A stretch of DNA of 64,000 nucleotides from Mycolicibacterium austroafricanum (GCF_000612725.1 NZ_HG964455.1:62001-126000), one strand, 5' to 3'; shown: positions 7,741 through 17,525, numbered from the stretch's first letter. The notes: a model not told the origin generated them from the sequence alone. A program made the numbers and translations.

Positions 7741-8771
7741 GCGCGGACCGGACTTCGCGACGCCCCGTGATGGCCGACGTCGCCCGGCTGGCAGGCGTGT
7801 CACACCAGACGGTGTCGCGAGTCATCAACGGCGCGAACAACATCAAACCCACCACGCGTTCGCGGGTCGAGCATGCCATCGCCGCGCTGGGTTACCGGCC
7901 CAACACCGCGGCGCGCACGCTGGTCACCCGCCGGTCCAGGACCATCGGCATCATCAGCAGCAACACCTCGCAGCACGGACCGGCGCGTATCCAGCACTCC
8001 CTGCAGGAAGCCGCCCGGTCAGCGGGCTACTTCAGCAGCGTCGTGACGCTCTCCGAGATCACCCATCGGGAACTGCGCGACGCCGTCGAGCACCTCGACC
8101 GCCAATCGGTCGAGGCGATCGTGATGATCGCGACGCAGAGCGACGCGCTGGCGGTCGCGCACGCCGAATCCACCTCGACGCCGCTGATCCTGGTGGAGGG
8201 CGACCTGTCCGGGCGCGGATTGTCCGTGGGCGTCGACCAGATCGCCGGGGCGCGACTGGCGACCCGGCATCTGATCGAACTGGGGCACCGACGAATCGTG
8301 CATGTGTCCGGGCCGATGAGCTGGACCGAGGCCCGCGCCCGCCGCATCGGCTACGTCGAGGCCATGCACGGTGCCGGCCTGCCTGCCGACGCCGACTTCC
8401 AGGGCGACTGGAGCCCCGCCCGCGGTTACGCGATCGGTCGCGCGCTGGCCGAACGGCGCGACTTCACAGCGGTTTTCGTCGCCAACGACCAGATGGCCGT
8501 CGGAATCCTGCACGCCTTCGCCGAACTCGGCCTCGCCGTACCCGACGACGTCAGCGTGGTCGGCTTCGACGACATTCCCGAGGCCGCCTACACCAATCCT
8601 TCGCTGACCACCGTGCGCCAGGATTTCGCCGGGGTCGGGCGGCGCGCGATCGAGGTGGTCACCGCCGTCCTCGACGGAGCGCAGGTGATCTCCCCACTGC
8701 TGGCGCCGCAGTTGGTCGTCCGCGGCAGCAGCCGCACGCTCTCCAATCAGCAGAAAGGACTCATGGCATGA
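7737..8771 (+). CDS. LacI-family sugar regulator (first copy)
   Basis: Transcription factor of 344 residues with an N-terminal LacI helix-turn-helix (MADVARLAGVSHQTVSRVIN, residues 12-31) and a periplasmic-binding-protein-like sensor domain. The GTG start at 7737 overlaps the permease stop. Its recognition helix SHQTVSRV is identical to that of the second LacI-type gene at 17646, so both probably read the same operator family (O1-O5). It lies inside the transporter-araA operon, which suggests feedback control by arabinose or a related sugar. The stop overlaps the araA start (ATGA). Confidence 0.93.
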   Translation: MSADRTSRRPVMADVARLAGVSHQTVSRVINGANNIKPTTRSRVEHAIAALGYRPNTAARTLVTRRSRTIGIISSNTSQHGPARIQHSLQEAARSAGYFSSVVTLSEITHRELRDAVEHLDRQSVEAIVMIATQSDALAVAHAESTSTPLILVEGDLSGRGLSVGVDQIAGARLATRHLIELGHRRIVHVSGPMSWTEARARRIGYVEAMHGAGLPADADFQGDWSPARGYAIGRALAERRDFTAVFVANDQMAVGILHAFAELGLAVPDDVSVVGFDDIPEAAYTNPSLTTVRQDFAGVGRRAIEVVTAVLDGAQVISPLLAPQLVVRGSSRTLSNQQKGLMA

Positions 8772-10279
8772 TCGGTTCCCGCCTCGTCGACTCCGAGGTC
8801 TGGTTCGTCACGGGCAGCCAGTCGATGTACGGTCCCGACACCCTCGAGCAGGTGGCCTCGCAGTCCCAGGAGATCGCGGCCCGACTCGACCAGTCCGCCG
8901 AGATCCCGGTCCGGGTGCGCTGGCGGCCCACCGTCGTGTCGTCCGACGAGATCGCGGCGTTGGTCGCCGACGCGAACCGGGATCCGCACTGCATCGGGAT
9001 CATCGCCTGGATGCACACCTTCTCCCCCGCCAAGATGTGGATCCGCGGACTGCGCGCACTTCAGCGGCCGCTGCTGCATCTGCACACCCAGCACAACGTG
9101 CAGCTGCCGTGGAGCACCATCGACATGGACTTCATGAACCTCAACCAGGCCGCGCACGGCGACCGCGAGTTCGGCTACATCCAGTCACGGCTGTCGATAC
9201 CCCGCAAGACCGTCGCCGGCCACGTCGGCGATCCCTTGGTGCGCAATCGGATCGGTGACTGGGTTCGGGCCTCACTCGGCTTCGCCGAGGTGCGGACGAT
9301 GAAGGTGGCCCGGTTCGGGGACAACATGCGCAGCGTCGCGGTCACCGAGGGCGACAAGGTGGAGGCCGAGGCGCATTTCGGGGTTTCGGTGAACAGCTTC
9401 GCCGTCAACGACCTCGCCGAGACGGTGTCGCGGGTCGCCGAGGACAGCGTCGACAAGCTGATCCGCGAGTACCGCGACCGCTACGACGTGGCCGAGGAAC
9501 TGCTGCCCGGCGGTGCGCGGCACACCGCGTTGCGCGACGGCGCCCGGATCGAGGCCGGATTGCGGCGCTTCCTCGAGCAGCACGACTTCCAGGCGTTCAC
9601 CACCAATTTCGAGGATCTGGGCGCGCTGAAGCAGCTGCCGGGGCTCGCCGTCCAACGACTGATGGCCGACGGATACGGTTTCGGGGGTGAAGGAGACTGG
9701 AAGACCGCGGTGATGCTGCGGACCGTGAAGGTGATGGCCGACGGGCTGCCGGGAGGCACGTCGTTCATGGAGGACTACACCTACGACCTGACGCCCGGGC
9801 GGGAACGGGTGCTCGGCGCGCACATGCTCGAGGTGTGCCCGACGATCACCGAGTCCCGGCCGTCGCTGGAAGTGCATCCGCTGTCCATCGGCAACCGCGA
9901 CGACCCGGTGCGGCTGCGGTTCACCGCCACCCCCGCCGACGCGACCATCCTCGGGATCTGCGACATGGGTTCCCGATTCCGTTTGGTGGCCAACACCGTT
10001 CGGGTGGTCGAGCCGACGGCTGCTCTCCCGAAACTGCCGGTCGCGTGCGCGGTATGGGAGCCGCTGCCGAACTGGACGGTCTCCACCGAGGCGTGGCTGG
10101 CGGCGGGGGCACCCCACCACACCGTGCTCACGACCGCGTTGGGTACCGCACCCCTCGAAGATTTCGCCACCATGACCGGCACCGAACTCCTGGTCATCGA
10201 CACCGAGACCACGGTGAGGTCCTTTGCGCGTGAATTGCGTTGGAACAACGCCTATCACCATCTGGCGGCCGGCCTGTGA
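8768..10279 (+). CDS. araA: L-arabinose isomerase
   Basis: Converts L-arabinose to L-ribulose in the cytoplasm using Mn2+, the first step of the bacterial L-arabinose pathway. It has 503 residues, the family length. Residues that align with the E. coli catalytic and metal set are present: Glu in GGEGDW near 309, Glu in MEDYTYD near 335, His in GAHMLEV near 352 and His in the PHHT motif near 449. The ATG at 8768 overlaps the regulator stop. Its partners araB and araD are in a separate unit at 18.8-21.2 kb, so the set is split into two operons. Confidence 0.96.
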   Translation: MIGSRLVDSEVWFVTGSQSMYGPDTLEQVASQSQEIAARLDQSAEIPVRVRWRPTVVSSDEIAALVADANRDPHCIGIIAWMHTFSPAKMWIRGLRALQRPLLHLHTQHNVQLPWSTIDMDFMNLNQAAHGDREFGYIQSRLSIPRKTVAGHVGDPLVRNRIGDWVRASLGFAEVRTMKVARFGDNMRSVAVTEGDKVEAEAHFGVSVNSFAVNDLAETVSRVAEDSVDKLIREYRDRYDVAEELLPGGARHTALRDGARIEAGLRRFLEQHDFQAFTTNFEDLGALKQLPGLAVQRLMADGYGFGGEGDWKTAVMLRTVKVMADGLPGGTSFMEDYTYDLTPGRERVLGAHMLEVCPTITESRPSLEVHPLSIGNRDDPVRLRFTATPADATILGICDMGSRFRLVANTVRVVEPTAALPKLPVACAVWEPLPNWTVSTEAWLAAGAPHHTVLTTALGTAPLEDFATMTGTELLVIDTETTVRSFARELRWNNAYHHLAAGL

Positions 10280-11229
10280 CGACCGCTCCCCCGGTTGCCT
10301 CGGCATCGACCTGCGGTGACGAATACGAGCTGACTCTGCCCGGTCCACGACCGGTACGGGCGGTGATCACCGAGGTCGGCGCCGGCCTGCGGGAGCTCTC
10401 CGTCGCAGGGGTGGCGCTGACACCGGGATACGACACCACCACGCTGCGCCCGTTCTACAGCGGGGTGGTGCTCGCGCCGTGGCCGAACCGGGTCCGCGAC
10501 GGCCGCTGGACGCTGGACGGGGCACCCCAGCAACTCGACATCACCGAGCCCGAGAACGCCAACGCCCTGCACGGCCTGCTCTGCTTCACCGCCTACCGAC
10601 CGACCGAGTACAGCGCCGCGGCCATCACCCTGGGCGCGCGGATCCACCCCCAGCACGGTTACCCGTTCAGTCTGCGGACCCGGGTGCGGTACGCCCTGAC
10701 CGGCGACGGGTTGAGCGTCACCCACACGACCGAGAACCTCGGTGATGCGCCTGCACCCGTCGCGGTGGGCGCGCATCCGTTCCTGACGATCGGCGACGTC
10801 GCCGCCGACGAGCTCGTGCTGACCGTCGCGGCCGACCGGCACATCGACGTCGATGCCAGACTCAATCCGATCGGGACGACCGCGGTCCCCGGCACCGGGT
10901 GGGACCTGCGCCGCGGACGGCGGGTGGGCGAGTTGGATCTCGACGACTGCTGGACTGATCTGCACACCGTCGACGGCGTCAGCACCCACACCCTGCGCGC
11001 ACCCGACGGCCGGTCCGTATCGCTTTGTGCCGGAGCCGGTTTCGACTACGTGCACGTCTTCGTCACCCGGCGCTACCCCGGGCCGGGCGGATGCGTCACC
11101 GCCGTGGCCGTCGAGCCGATGACCGCGGCGGCGGACGCCTTCAACAGCGGCTCGGGGCTGCGTTGGCTTCATCCGGGCCGGCACTGGTCGGCGTCGTGGT
11201 CGATCCGCTACCGGACCCCCGATCAGTAG
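10276..11229 (+). CDS. Aldose 1-epimerase family protein
   Basis: Mutarotase-like enzyme of 317 residues that would interconvert the alpha and beta anomers of a free sugar such as galactose or arabinose. Family signs are the N-terminal GDEYELTL and GPRPVRAVITEVGAGLR segments, RPFYSGVVLAPWPNRVRDG, ENANALHGL with its active-site His, and AVGAHPFLTIG. The GTG start overlaps the araA stop (GTGA). It closes the seven-gene operon. It ends within the first copy of a 24-bp tandem repeat, facing galK. Confidence 0.88.
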   Translation: MTTAPPVASASTCGDEYELTLPGPRPVRAVITEVGAGLRELSVAGVALTPGYDTTTLRPFYSGVVLAPWPNRVRDGRWTLDGAPQQLDITEPENANALHGLLCFTAYRPTEYSAAAITLGARIHPQHGYPFSLRTRVRYALTGDGLSVTHTTENLGDAPAPVAVGAHPFLTIGDVAADELVLTVAADRHIDVDARLNPIGTTAVPGTGWDLRRGRRVGELDLDDCWTDLHTVDGVSTHTLRAPDGRSVSLCAGAGFDYVHVFVTRRYPGPGGCVTAVAVEPMTAAADAFNSGSGLRWLHPGRHWSASWSIRYRTPDQ

Positions 11230-11268
11230 ACGCGGCGGGCCGCGGATCAGTAGACGCGGCGCGCCGCG
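11221..11268. repeat. 24-bp tandem repeat at the convergent epimerase/galK ends
   Basis: Two adjacent 24-bp copies (11221-11244 and 11245-11268) differ at one base. The first copy carries the plus-strand epimerase stop. The second carries the minus-strand galK stop and its final codons. Confidence 0.85.
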
Positions 11269-12467
11269 GCCGCGCAGGTGGCAGCCAGGAACCGCGGCTC
11301 GGGCATCCCGGCTTCGCGAGCCGCGCGCAGGACGGTCTCCGCGACGACTGGGATCCGGTCGACCTCGGTGAGTGCCAGCACCGATCCGCCGAATCCGCCG
11401 CCGATCATCCGGGCGCCGAGCGCACCGGCGCCGACGGCTGCCTCGACGGCCAGGTCGAGTTCCACCGAGCTGACCTGAAGGTCGTTGCGCAACGACCGGT
11501 GCGACGCGGTCAACAACGGCCCGACAGCGGCCAACTCACCCGCACGCAGCCGGTCGACGGCGACGTCCACACGCCGGAACTCGGTGAGGACATGCCGCAG
11601 CGGCCTGCGTAGATGATGGGCGCCCAGGGTGGCGAGGTCCACCATGTCCTGCACGTCGCCGACGGCGTGCAGGACGCGGCGATCCACCCGTGCGCACGCC
11701 TGCTCGACCAGAGCGCGGCACCGACCGTAGCCGCCTTCGACGAGGCGGTGCGGCGCGTTGGTGTTGATCACCAGCAGCGCCAGTTTCGGGTTCACGCCGT
11801 CGAGTGCGACGTGGTCGACGCCGCCCACGGCGCAGTCGAGCACCATGGCGTGCCCGGCGCGGGCCCGCAACGACACGGACTGGTCCATCAGGCCGGTGGA
11901 GGCCCCCACCACCACGTTTTCCGCGGTGGCGCAGTCGCGGGCCAACACGGCTCGGCCGGTGTCGTCGGTCGCCACCCCCGACAGCTCGGCCACTCCCAAC
12001 GCCACCGCGCATTCCAGCGCGGCCGAACTCGACAGGCCGGCGCCCTGCGGCACCGTGGAGCTGACGGCGATGTCGATGCCCGGCATCCGGGCGATGGTGT
12101 CGTGGTAGGCCATCGCCCACACCACCCCGGCCGCGTAGCCCGCCCACCCCGCAGGACTGCCTGGCCCGACATCACCCACACGGCCCGTCCAGTCGGGCTG
12201 CGGGCCGGTGGAGGTGCACCGCACGACGTCGTCGTCGCGAATCCGGACCGCCACCGCGGTGGCATACGGCAGCGCGAACGGCACCACCCGGCCCCCCACA
12301 TAGTCGACATGTTCACCGATGAGGTTGGCCCGCCCCGGTGCGACCCAGACACCCTGCGGCGCATCCGAGAACGCCTCGGCGAACGCGGCGCTGGCATGGT
12401 CGGCGAGCACCTGGTCGGAAACCGGAGGAAGTATCCGGTGCGGGCGGGTGGACCACGACACGCTCAC
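11247..12467 (-). CDS. galK: Galactokinase
   Basis: Phosphorylates alpha-D-galactose with ATP to galactose 1-phosphate in the Leloir pathway. It is a GHMP-kinase protein of 406 residues: the galactokinase signature GRANLIGEHVDY is at 45-56, the ATP loop PQGAGLSSSAALE follows, and the C-terminal GGGFGGSVLAL motif is intact. I chose the GTG at 12467, which overlaps the galT stop (GTGA) and follows GGGAGG; the frame is open further upstream but unlike galK. It is the last gene of the ChvE-GguAB-galT-galK operon. Confidence 0.95.
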   Translation of the reverse strand: MSVSWSTRPHRILPPVSDQVLADHASAAFAEAFSDAPQGVWVAPGRANLIGEHVDYVGGRVVPFALPYATAVAVRIRDDDVVRCTSTGPQPDWTGRVGDVGPGSPAGWAGYAAGVVWAMAYHDTIARMPGIDIAVSSTVPQGAGLSSSAALECAVALGVAELSGVATDDTGRAVLARDCATAENVVVGASTGLMDQSVSLRARAGHAMVLDCAVGGVDHVALDGVNPKLALLVINTNAPHRLVEGGYGRCRALVEQACARVDRRVLHAVGDVQDMVDLATLGAHHLRRPLRHVLTEFRRVDVAVDRLRAGELAAVGPLLTASHRSLRNDLQVSSVELDLAVEAAVGAGALGARMIGGGFGGSVLALTEVDRIPVVAETVLRAAREAGMPEPRFLAATCAAAARRVY

Positions 12468-13552
12468 CGGACCTCCCGGAATCTGGCGGCGATGTCTTCG
12501 GGGGTGGTGTCGTTGATCCACGCTCCCATCCCCGATTCCGATCCGGCCAGGTACTTGAGCCGATGCGGGGCCCGCATGACCGAGAACAGCTGTAGGTGCA
12601 GTCGTCCAAGTTCCCGTTCGGCGCCCAGCGGTGCCTGGTGCCACGCCGCGACATACGGTGTTTCGTCGACCCCGTCGAAGAATCGGTCGACCCGGCCCAG
12701 CAGGTCCAGATATATCGTGGCCAGTTCGTCCCGCTCGTCCTCGCAGAGTTCGGTGAAGTCGGCGACATCGCGGTGCGGCATCAGATGTACCTCCAGGGGC
12801 CAGCGCGCCGCCGCGGGGACGAACGCGGTCCATCGCTCCCCCGCCACCACCACCCGGCGGCGGGCACGCCTTTCGGCGTCGAGCACGTCGGCGAACAGGT
12901 TGGCGCCGGTGGCGGCCCGGTGCAGTCGCGCCCGGCGCAGCACCGCCTCGGTCCGAGGCGGCAGGTACGGGTAGGCGTAGATCTGGCCGTGCGGATGGGT
13001 CAATGTCACGCCGATCTCCCGTCCACGGTTCTCGAAGCAGAACACCTGCGCGACACCCGGAAGGCGTGACAGCTCCGCGGTTCTGTCCGCCCACACGTCG
13101 ATCACGGTGCGGGCGCGGCGATGACCGACCGTGGCGAAGCTGGCGTGCGGATCGCTGGTGAAGCAGACGACCTCGCAGCAGCCGATGCCGGGCTTCATCG
13201 GCCACAGCGGTTCGCCGTCGAGATACTGCGGGAGGTCCAGATCGGCCGCACGCACCGACAACGACGGGAACCGGTTCTCGAAAACCACGACGTCGTAGTC
13301 GGCGGCCGGGATCTCGGTTGCCGGCCTGCCGGGGCGTGACGGCGCCAGCGGCGACGCGCCCGCCGGCGGCAGATACGTGCGGTCCATCCGGTGGGCCGCG
13401 ATCGTGATCCACTCCCCGGTCAACACGTCGAAGCGCAGCTGGGACTGCGAAGTGACCGGCGGCAGGGTGCGGGGGTCGCGATCTGTCCGCGGCGGCGCAG
13501 CGTCACTCTCGTCGTAGTAGATCAGCCGGCGCCCGTCGGCCAACGTCGTCAC
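12464..13552 (-). CDS. galT: Galactose-1-phosphate uridylyltransferase
   Basis: Transfers UMP from UDP-glucose to galactose 1-phosphate, the second Leloir step. Of the 362 residues, the active-site motif is TLTHPHGQIYAYPY (HPH around His 181 by my count), and a second HIT-type region EVHLMPHRDVADF is near 265. The N-terminus is open for a long way upstream. I take the GTG at 13552, which gives a family-like start (TTLADGRRLIYYDES) 59 nt after the permease stop. The ribosome binding site is weak, so the start could be a few codons off. No galE is in the window. Confidence 0.93.
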   Translation of the reverse strand: MTTLADGRRLIYYDESDAAPPRTDRDPRTLPPVTSQSQLRFDVLTGEWITIAAHRMDRTYLPPAGASPLAPSRPGRPATEIPAADYDVVVFENRFPSLSVRAADLDLPQYLDGEPLWPMKPGIGCCEVVCFTSDPHASFATVGHRRARTVIDVWADRTAELSRLPGVAQVFCFENRGREIGVTLTHPHGQIYAYPYLPPRTEAVLRRARLHRAATGANLFADVLDAERRARRRVVVAGERWTAFVPAAARWPLEVHLMPHRDVADFTELCEDERDELATIYLDLLGRVDRFFDGVDETPYVAAWHQAPLGAERELGRLHLQLFSVMRAPHRLKYLAGSESGMGAWINDTTPEDIAARFREVR

Positions 13553-13611
13553 GGTCTTGCGCAGGGACCCAGTTCCGTTGCGGGACAGGGACGGCTGCGG
13601 GCACCGGCCGG

Positions 13612-14862
13612 TCAATGGCCACCGCGGCGCTTGTTGTACACGTCGAAGCCCACCGCGGCCAGCAGCACAAGGCCCTTGATGACCTGCTGAACGTCGGTGC
13701 CGATACCCAGAATCGACATCCCGTTGTTGAGCACACCGAGGACGAGGCCGCCGACGATGGCACCGAACACGGTTCCGACGCCACCGCTGGAGGAGGCGCC
13801 GCCGATGAAGGCCGCCGCGATCGCCTCCAGTTCGAAGTTGATGCCGGCCTGTGGGGTGGCCGAGTTCAGTCGGGCCGCGAACATCAGACCCGCGACGGCG
13901 GCGAGTGCGCCCATGTTGACGAACACCAGCATCGTGACCCAGCGGTTGCGGATTCCGGACAGCTTCGCCGCCGCGGCGTTGCCTCCCACCGCGTATACCT
14001 GGCGACCGAACACGGTGTTGCGCATCAGGAATGCGTAGATCAGCGTCAGCACCACCAGGATGATGCCGACGATCGGGACACCGCGGTAGCTGGCCAGCAA
14101 CAGCGTGACGGTGCCCAGCGCGCCCGCGATGGCGGCACATTTGGCGACGAACAGCGGAACACCCGACACCGGTTCGCCGTACCGGATCTGAGACCGTCGC
14201 CGGCGGATCTGCATGCCGACGGCGGCGACGGTGATCGCGCCGCCGAGCAGGACCGTCGGCCAGTGGTATACCGCGTCGGTACCCCATTCGGGAAGGAACC
14301 CGCTGCTGAAGGTCTGCAGCGCCGGGGGCATCGGCGCGATGGACTGTCCCTGCAGGATGTACTGGGTGGCGCCGCGGAAGATCAGCATGCCGCCGAGGGT
14401 GACGATGAACGACGGGATACCGACGAACGCGATCCAGAACCCCTGCCAGGCACCGATCGCCGCGCCCATCGCGACGCAGAGCACCACCGCCAGCAGCCAT
14501 GGCATGTCGTTGCGCACCATCAGGACCGCCGACATCGCGCCGGTGAAGGCGGCGATCGATCCGACGGACAGGTCGATGTGGCCGTTGATGATCACGATCA
14601 CCATCCCGATCGCGAGCACCAGGATGTACCCGTTCTGCTGGATGATGTTGGTGACGTTGAGCGGCATCAACAGGATGCCGTCGGTCCACACCTGGAACAG
14701 CAGCACGATCGCCAACAGGGCGACCACCATGCCCGATTGCCGGATGTGGGAGGTCAGGAACCGGGAGAGCCTGTCCCGCAGACCCGTTGGCTGCGGCTGA
14801 GGTGCGCTGGGCGGCCGGGTCGCCGGGGGGTTCTGCGACGGTTGGTCGACGGTGGCGGTCAC
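13612..14862 (-). CDS. Sugar ABC transporter permease, GguB/XylH-like
   Basis: Membrane permease of 416 residues in the RbsC/XylH/GguB family. A Pro-rich cytoplasmic N-terminus (1-30) precedes about ten hydrophobic segments. NGHIDLSVGSIAAFTGAMS near 90 is the family loop, and a second motif is at FIGGASSSGGVGTVFGA. The larger size and the extra cytoplasmic loop (QIRRRRSQIRYGEPVSG) are typical of the GguB group. The GTG start is 4 nt after the ATPase stop. It would form the channel of the ChvE-GguAB importer for galactose, arabinose and related sugars. Confidence 0.9.
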   Translation of the reverse strand: MTATVDQPSQNPPATRPPSAPQPQPTGLRDRLSRFLTSHIRQSGMVVALLAIVLLFQVWTDGILLMPLNVTNIIQQNGYILVLAIGMVIVIINGHIDLSVGSIAAFTGAMSAVLMVRNDMPWLLAVVLCVAMGAAIGAWQGFWIAFVGIPSFIVTLGGMLIFRGATQYILQGQSIAPMPPALQTFSSGFLPEWGTDAVYHWPTVLLGGAITVAAVGMQIRRRRSQIRYGEPVSGVPLFVAKCAAIAGALGTVTLLLASYRGVPIVGIILVVLTLIYAFLMRNTVFGRQVYAVGGNAAAAKLSGIRNRWVTMLVFVNMGALAAVAGLMFAARLNSATPQAGINFELEAIAAAFIGGASSSGGVGTVFGAIVGGLVLGVLNNGMSILGIGTDVQQVIKGLVLLAAVGFDVYNKRRGGH

Positions 14863-14866
14863 AAGA

Positions 14867-16402
14867 TCAGCGTCCTTTCATCATCAGCCGCATCAGGGTC
14901 TCCTGATCGGCGCGTGCTCGGTCGACTTCGCCGGTGAGCCGTCCCTGGCCCAACGTGTAGATGCGGTCGCAGAGGCCGAGCAGTTCGGGCAGTTCGGAGG
15001 AGATGACGATGACGGCCTTCCCGCGGGCGGCCAGTTCGTCGATGATCTGGTAGATCTCGTACTTGGCGCCCACATCGATGCCGCGGGTCGGCTCGTCGAG
15101 GATCAGCACGTCGGGATCGGTGAACAACCACTTGCTCAGGACGACCTTCTGTTGGTTGCCGCCCGACAGTTTGCCGGCAACCGTGGTCACCGACGACGCC
15201 TTGATGCTCATCGATTCGCAGAAGCGTTCGCCCACGCGGGTTTCCGCCCGGAAGTCGATCACCGATCTGCGGCTGATCTTCGGCAACGACGGCAGCGTGA
15301 TGCTGGTGGAGATGCTGTCCATCAGGTTCAGTCCGAGCTGTTTGCGGTCCTCGGTCACGTAGGCGATCCCGTTGCCGATCGCAGCCGGCACCGAGCTGGT
15401 GTCGATGTCGCGCTCTCCCTTGCTGACCCGGCCGCACACGTATCGGCCGTAGGACCGGCCGAACACGCTCATCGCCAACTCGGTCCGCCCGGCGCCCATC
15501 AGACCGGCGATCCCGACGATCTCGCCGGCCCGAACGTTCAGTGACACGTCGTCGACCACCTTTCGGTGCTGATCGATCGGGTGCAGAACCGTCCAGTTCG
15601 CCACCGAGAAGGCGACCGGACCGATCTCGCGCGTCTGTCGTGGCGGGAAGCGCTGGGTCAGGTCGCGGCCGACCATGCCCCGCACGATGTCGTCCTCGGT
15701 CAGTCCGGTGTCGACGCGGACGGTGTCGATCGTGGCTCCGTCGCGCAGGGTCGTCACCGAGTCGGCGATCTCGAGTACCTCATTGAGCTTGTGCGAGATC
15801 AGGATCGACGTCAGTCCGTGCCGGCGCAGGTCGGCGATGAGATCGAGCAGATGGCGGCTGTCTGAGTCGTTCAGCGCCGCGGTGGGCTCGTCGAGAATCA
15901 GCAACCGGACGTCCTTGGCCAGCGCCTTGGCGATCTCCACCAGTTGTTGCTTGCCCACGCCGATGTCGGCGACCCTGGTCTGTGGGCTCTCGTCGAGACC
16001 GACGCGGTCCAGCAACTCGCGCGCGCGGACCAGGGTGCGGCCCCAGTCGATGACACCGAAACGCCCGATCTCGTTGCCGAGGAACAGGTTCTCGGCGATC
16101 GAGAGGTAGGGCACCAGCGCCAGCTCCTGGTGGATGACGGCGATTCCGCACCGTTCGCTGGACCGGATGTCCTTGAACTCGCAGCGCTTTCCGTCGAAGT
16201 AGATTTCGCCGCGGTAGCTTCCGTGCGGGTACACACCGCTGAGGACCTTCATCAGGGTGGACTTGCCTGCGCCGTTCTCACCGCAGATGGCGTGCGTCTC
16301 ACCGGAAGTCACCGTCAGGTCGACATCGGACAGTGCCCGGACCCCGGGGAACTCCTTGGTGATCCCCCGCATCTCCAAGAGCACAGGGCCGTGCCCCGTC
16401 AT
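14867..16402 (-). CDS. Sugar ABC transporter ATPase, GguA/XylG-like
   Basis: Double-cassette ATPase of 511 residues. Walker A GENGAGKSTL lies near 39, Walker B LLILDEPTAAL near 167, and the second cassette carries LSGGNQQKVVLSKWL. It energises the importer with the permease next door. The ATG at 16402 overlaps by 4 nt (ATGA) the stop that the binding-protein gene would have if its frameshift were repaired, which is good evidence for both the start and the repair. A longer upstream frame exists but encodes the out-of-frame tail of the binding protein. Confidence 0.92.
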   Translation of the reverse strand: MTGHGPVLLEMRGITKEFPGVRALSDVDLTVTSGETHAICGENGAGKSTLMKVLSGVYPHGSYRGEIYFDGKRCEFKDIRSSERCGIAVIHQELALVPYLSIAENLFLGNEIGRFGVIDWGRTLVRARELLDRVGLDESPQTRVADIGVGKQQLVEIAKALAKDVRLLILDEPTAALNDSDSRHLLDLIADLRRHGLTSILISHKLNEVLEIADSVTTLRDGATIDTVRVDTGLTEDDIVRGMVGRDLTQRFPPRQTREIGPVAFSVANWTVLHPIDQHRKVVDDVSLNVRAGEIVGIAGLMGAGRTELAMSVFGRSYGRYVCGRVSKGERDIDTSSVPAAIGNGIAYVTEDRKQLGLNLMDSISTSITLPSLPKISRRSVIDFRAETRVGERFCESMSIKASSVTTVAGKLSGGNQQKVVLSKWLFTDPDVLILDEPTRGIDVGAKYEIYQIIDELAARGKAVIVISSELPELLGLCDRIYTLGQGRLTGEVDRARADQETLMRLMMKGR

Positions 16403-17486
16403 TGCACCTGGGCCTGGGTGTAGTAGCCCGAGTCGACCAGCACCTGTGCGTAGTTGGACCTGTCGACGCTCACCGGCTGGAGGAGGTGGGCCGGTACCAC
16501 CTTGACCCCGTTGTCGTAGGTTCCCGTGTCGTTGACCACCGGGTCCCGCCGTTGAGCACCGCGTCGGACATCTGGACGGCGGAGCGGGCCAGCTCACGGG
16601 TGTCCTTGAACACGGTCTGGGTCTGCTCACCCGCCACGATCGACTGCACCGAGGCCAGCTCGGCATCTTGACCGGTCACCACGGGCAGCGGCCGGGCGGC
16701 GTTGCCGTAGCCGGCGCTCTTGAGCGCGGAGATCACGCCGCGCGAGATGCCGTCGTAGGGCGAGAGCACCGCGTTCACCGGCGCTGCGGTGTAGGCCTGG
16801 CTGAGCAGGTTGTCCATCCGCGACTGGGCGAGTCCACCGTCCCACCGCAGTGTGGCGACCTGATTGAAGTCGGTCTGGCCGCTACGCACCACCAGCTTGC
16901 CGTTGTCGAGGTAGGGCTGCAGCACGCTCATGGCGCCGTCGAAGAAGAAGGTGGCGTTGTTGTCGTCGGGCGAACCGGCGAACAGTTCGATGTTCAGCGG
17001 TGCCGGAGCGGCGTCGGGCTTGAGCGAGTCGACGATGTACTGCGCCTGCAACACGCCGACTTTGAAGTTGTCGAAGGTGGCGTAGTAGTCGACGTTGCCG
17101 GTACCGCGGATCAGCCGGTCATAGCTGATCACAGGAATGCCGGCGGCCGCGGCGTTCTCCAGGGTGGCGGTCAGCGAGGAACCGTCGATCGGCGCGATCA
17201 CGAGCAGGTCGACGCCCTTGGTGATCATGTTCTCGATCTGGGACACCTGGTTCTGCACCACGTCGTCGCCGTACTGCAGGTCGGTCTGGTAGCCCATTTC
17301 GTGGAACTGGTCGACCATGTTCTGCCCGTCGGCGACCCACCGCTCGGAAGACTTGGTCGGCATCGCGATGCCGACCGTGCGCTGCCCGCCTCCGGAGTCG
17401 GCCGGTTCGGCGGATCTGCCGCAGCCGGCCAGCACCGCCGCCAGCAGCGCGATCACCACGACCGCCGCCCAGTTCAGTTTCCTCAT
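16399..17486 (-). pseudogene. ChvE-like multiple-sugar-binding lipoprotein, frameshifted
   Basis: Periplasmic-type receptor for galactose, arabinose and related monosaccharides. It begins MRKLNW after GGGAGG, with a lipobox LAGC near residue 22. Segments SPDDNNATFFFDGA, AVLSPYDGISRG and VVTGQDAELASVQSI match ChvE. Near residue 313 one base is missing in the run at 16545-16548 (three C where four are expected). The present frame stops at 16470 after 338 residues. Adding one base restores a 362-residue protein ending in a ChvE-like tail (NGVKVVPAHLLQPV, SGYYTQAQ) and a stop that overlaps the ATPase start. Sequencing error in a short homopolymer is possible. Confidence 0.82.
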
Positions 17487-17525
17487 CACTACCTCCCGAG
17501 ACTCGGGCCGACCCGCTGCACCGAA

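Noticed and set aside
13615..14937. 440-codon plus-strand frame opposite the GguB-like permease
   Set aside because: Its product is a His/Asp/Arg-rich string typical of antisense reading of membrane-protein genes.
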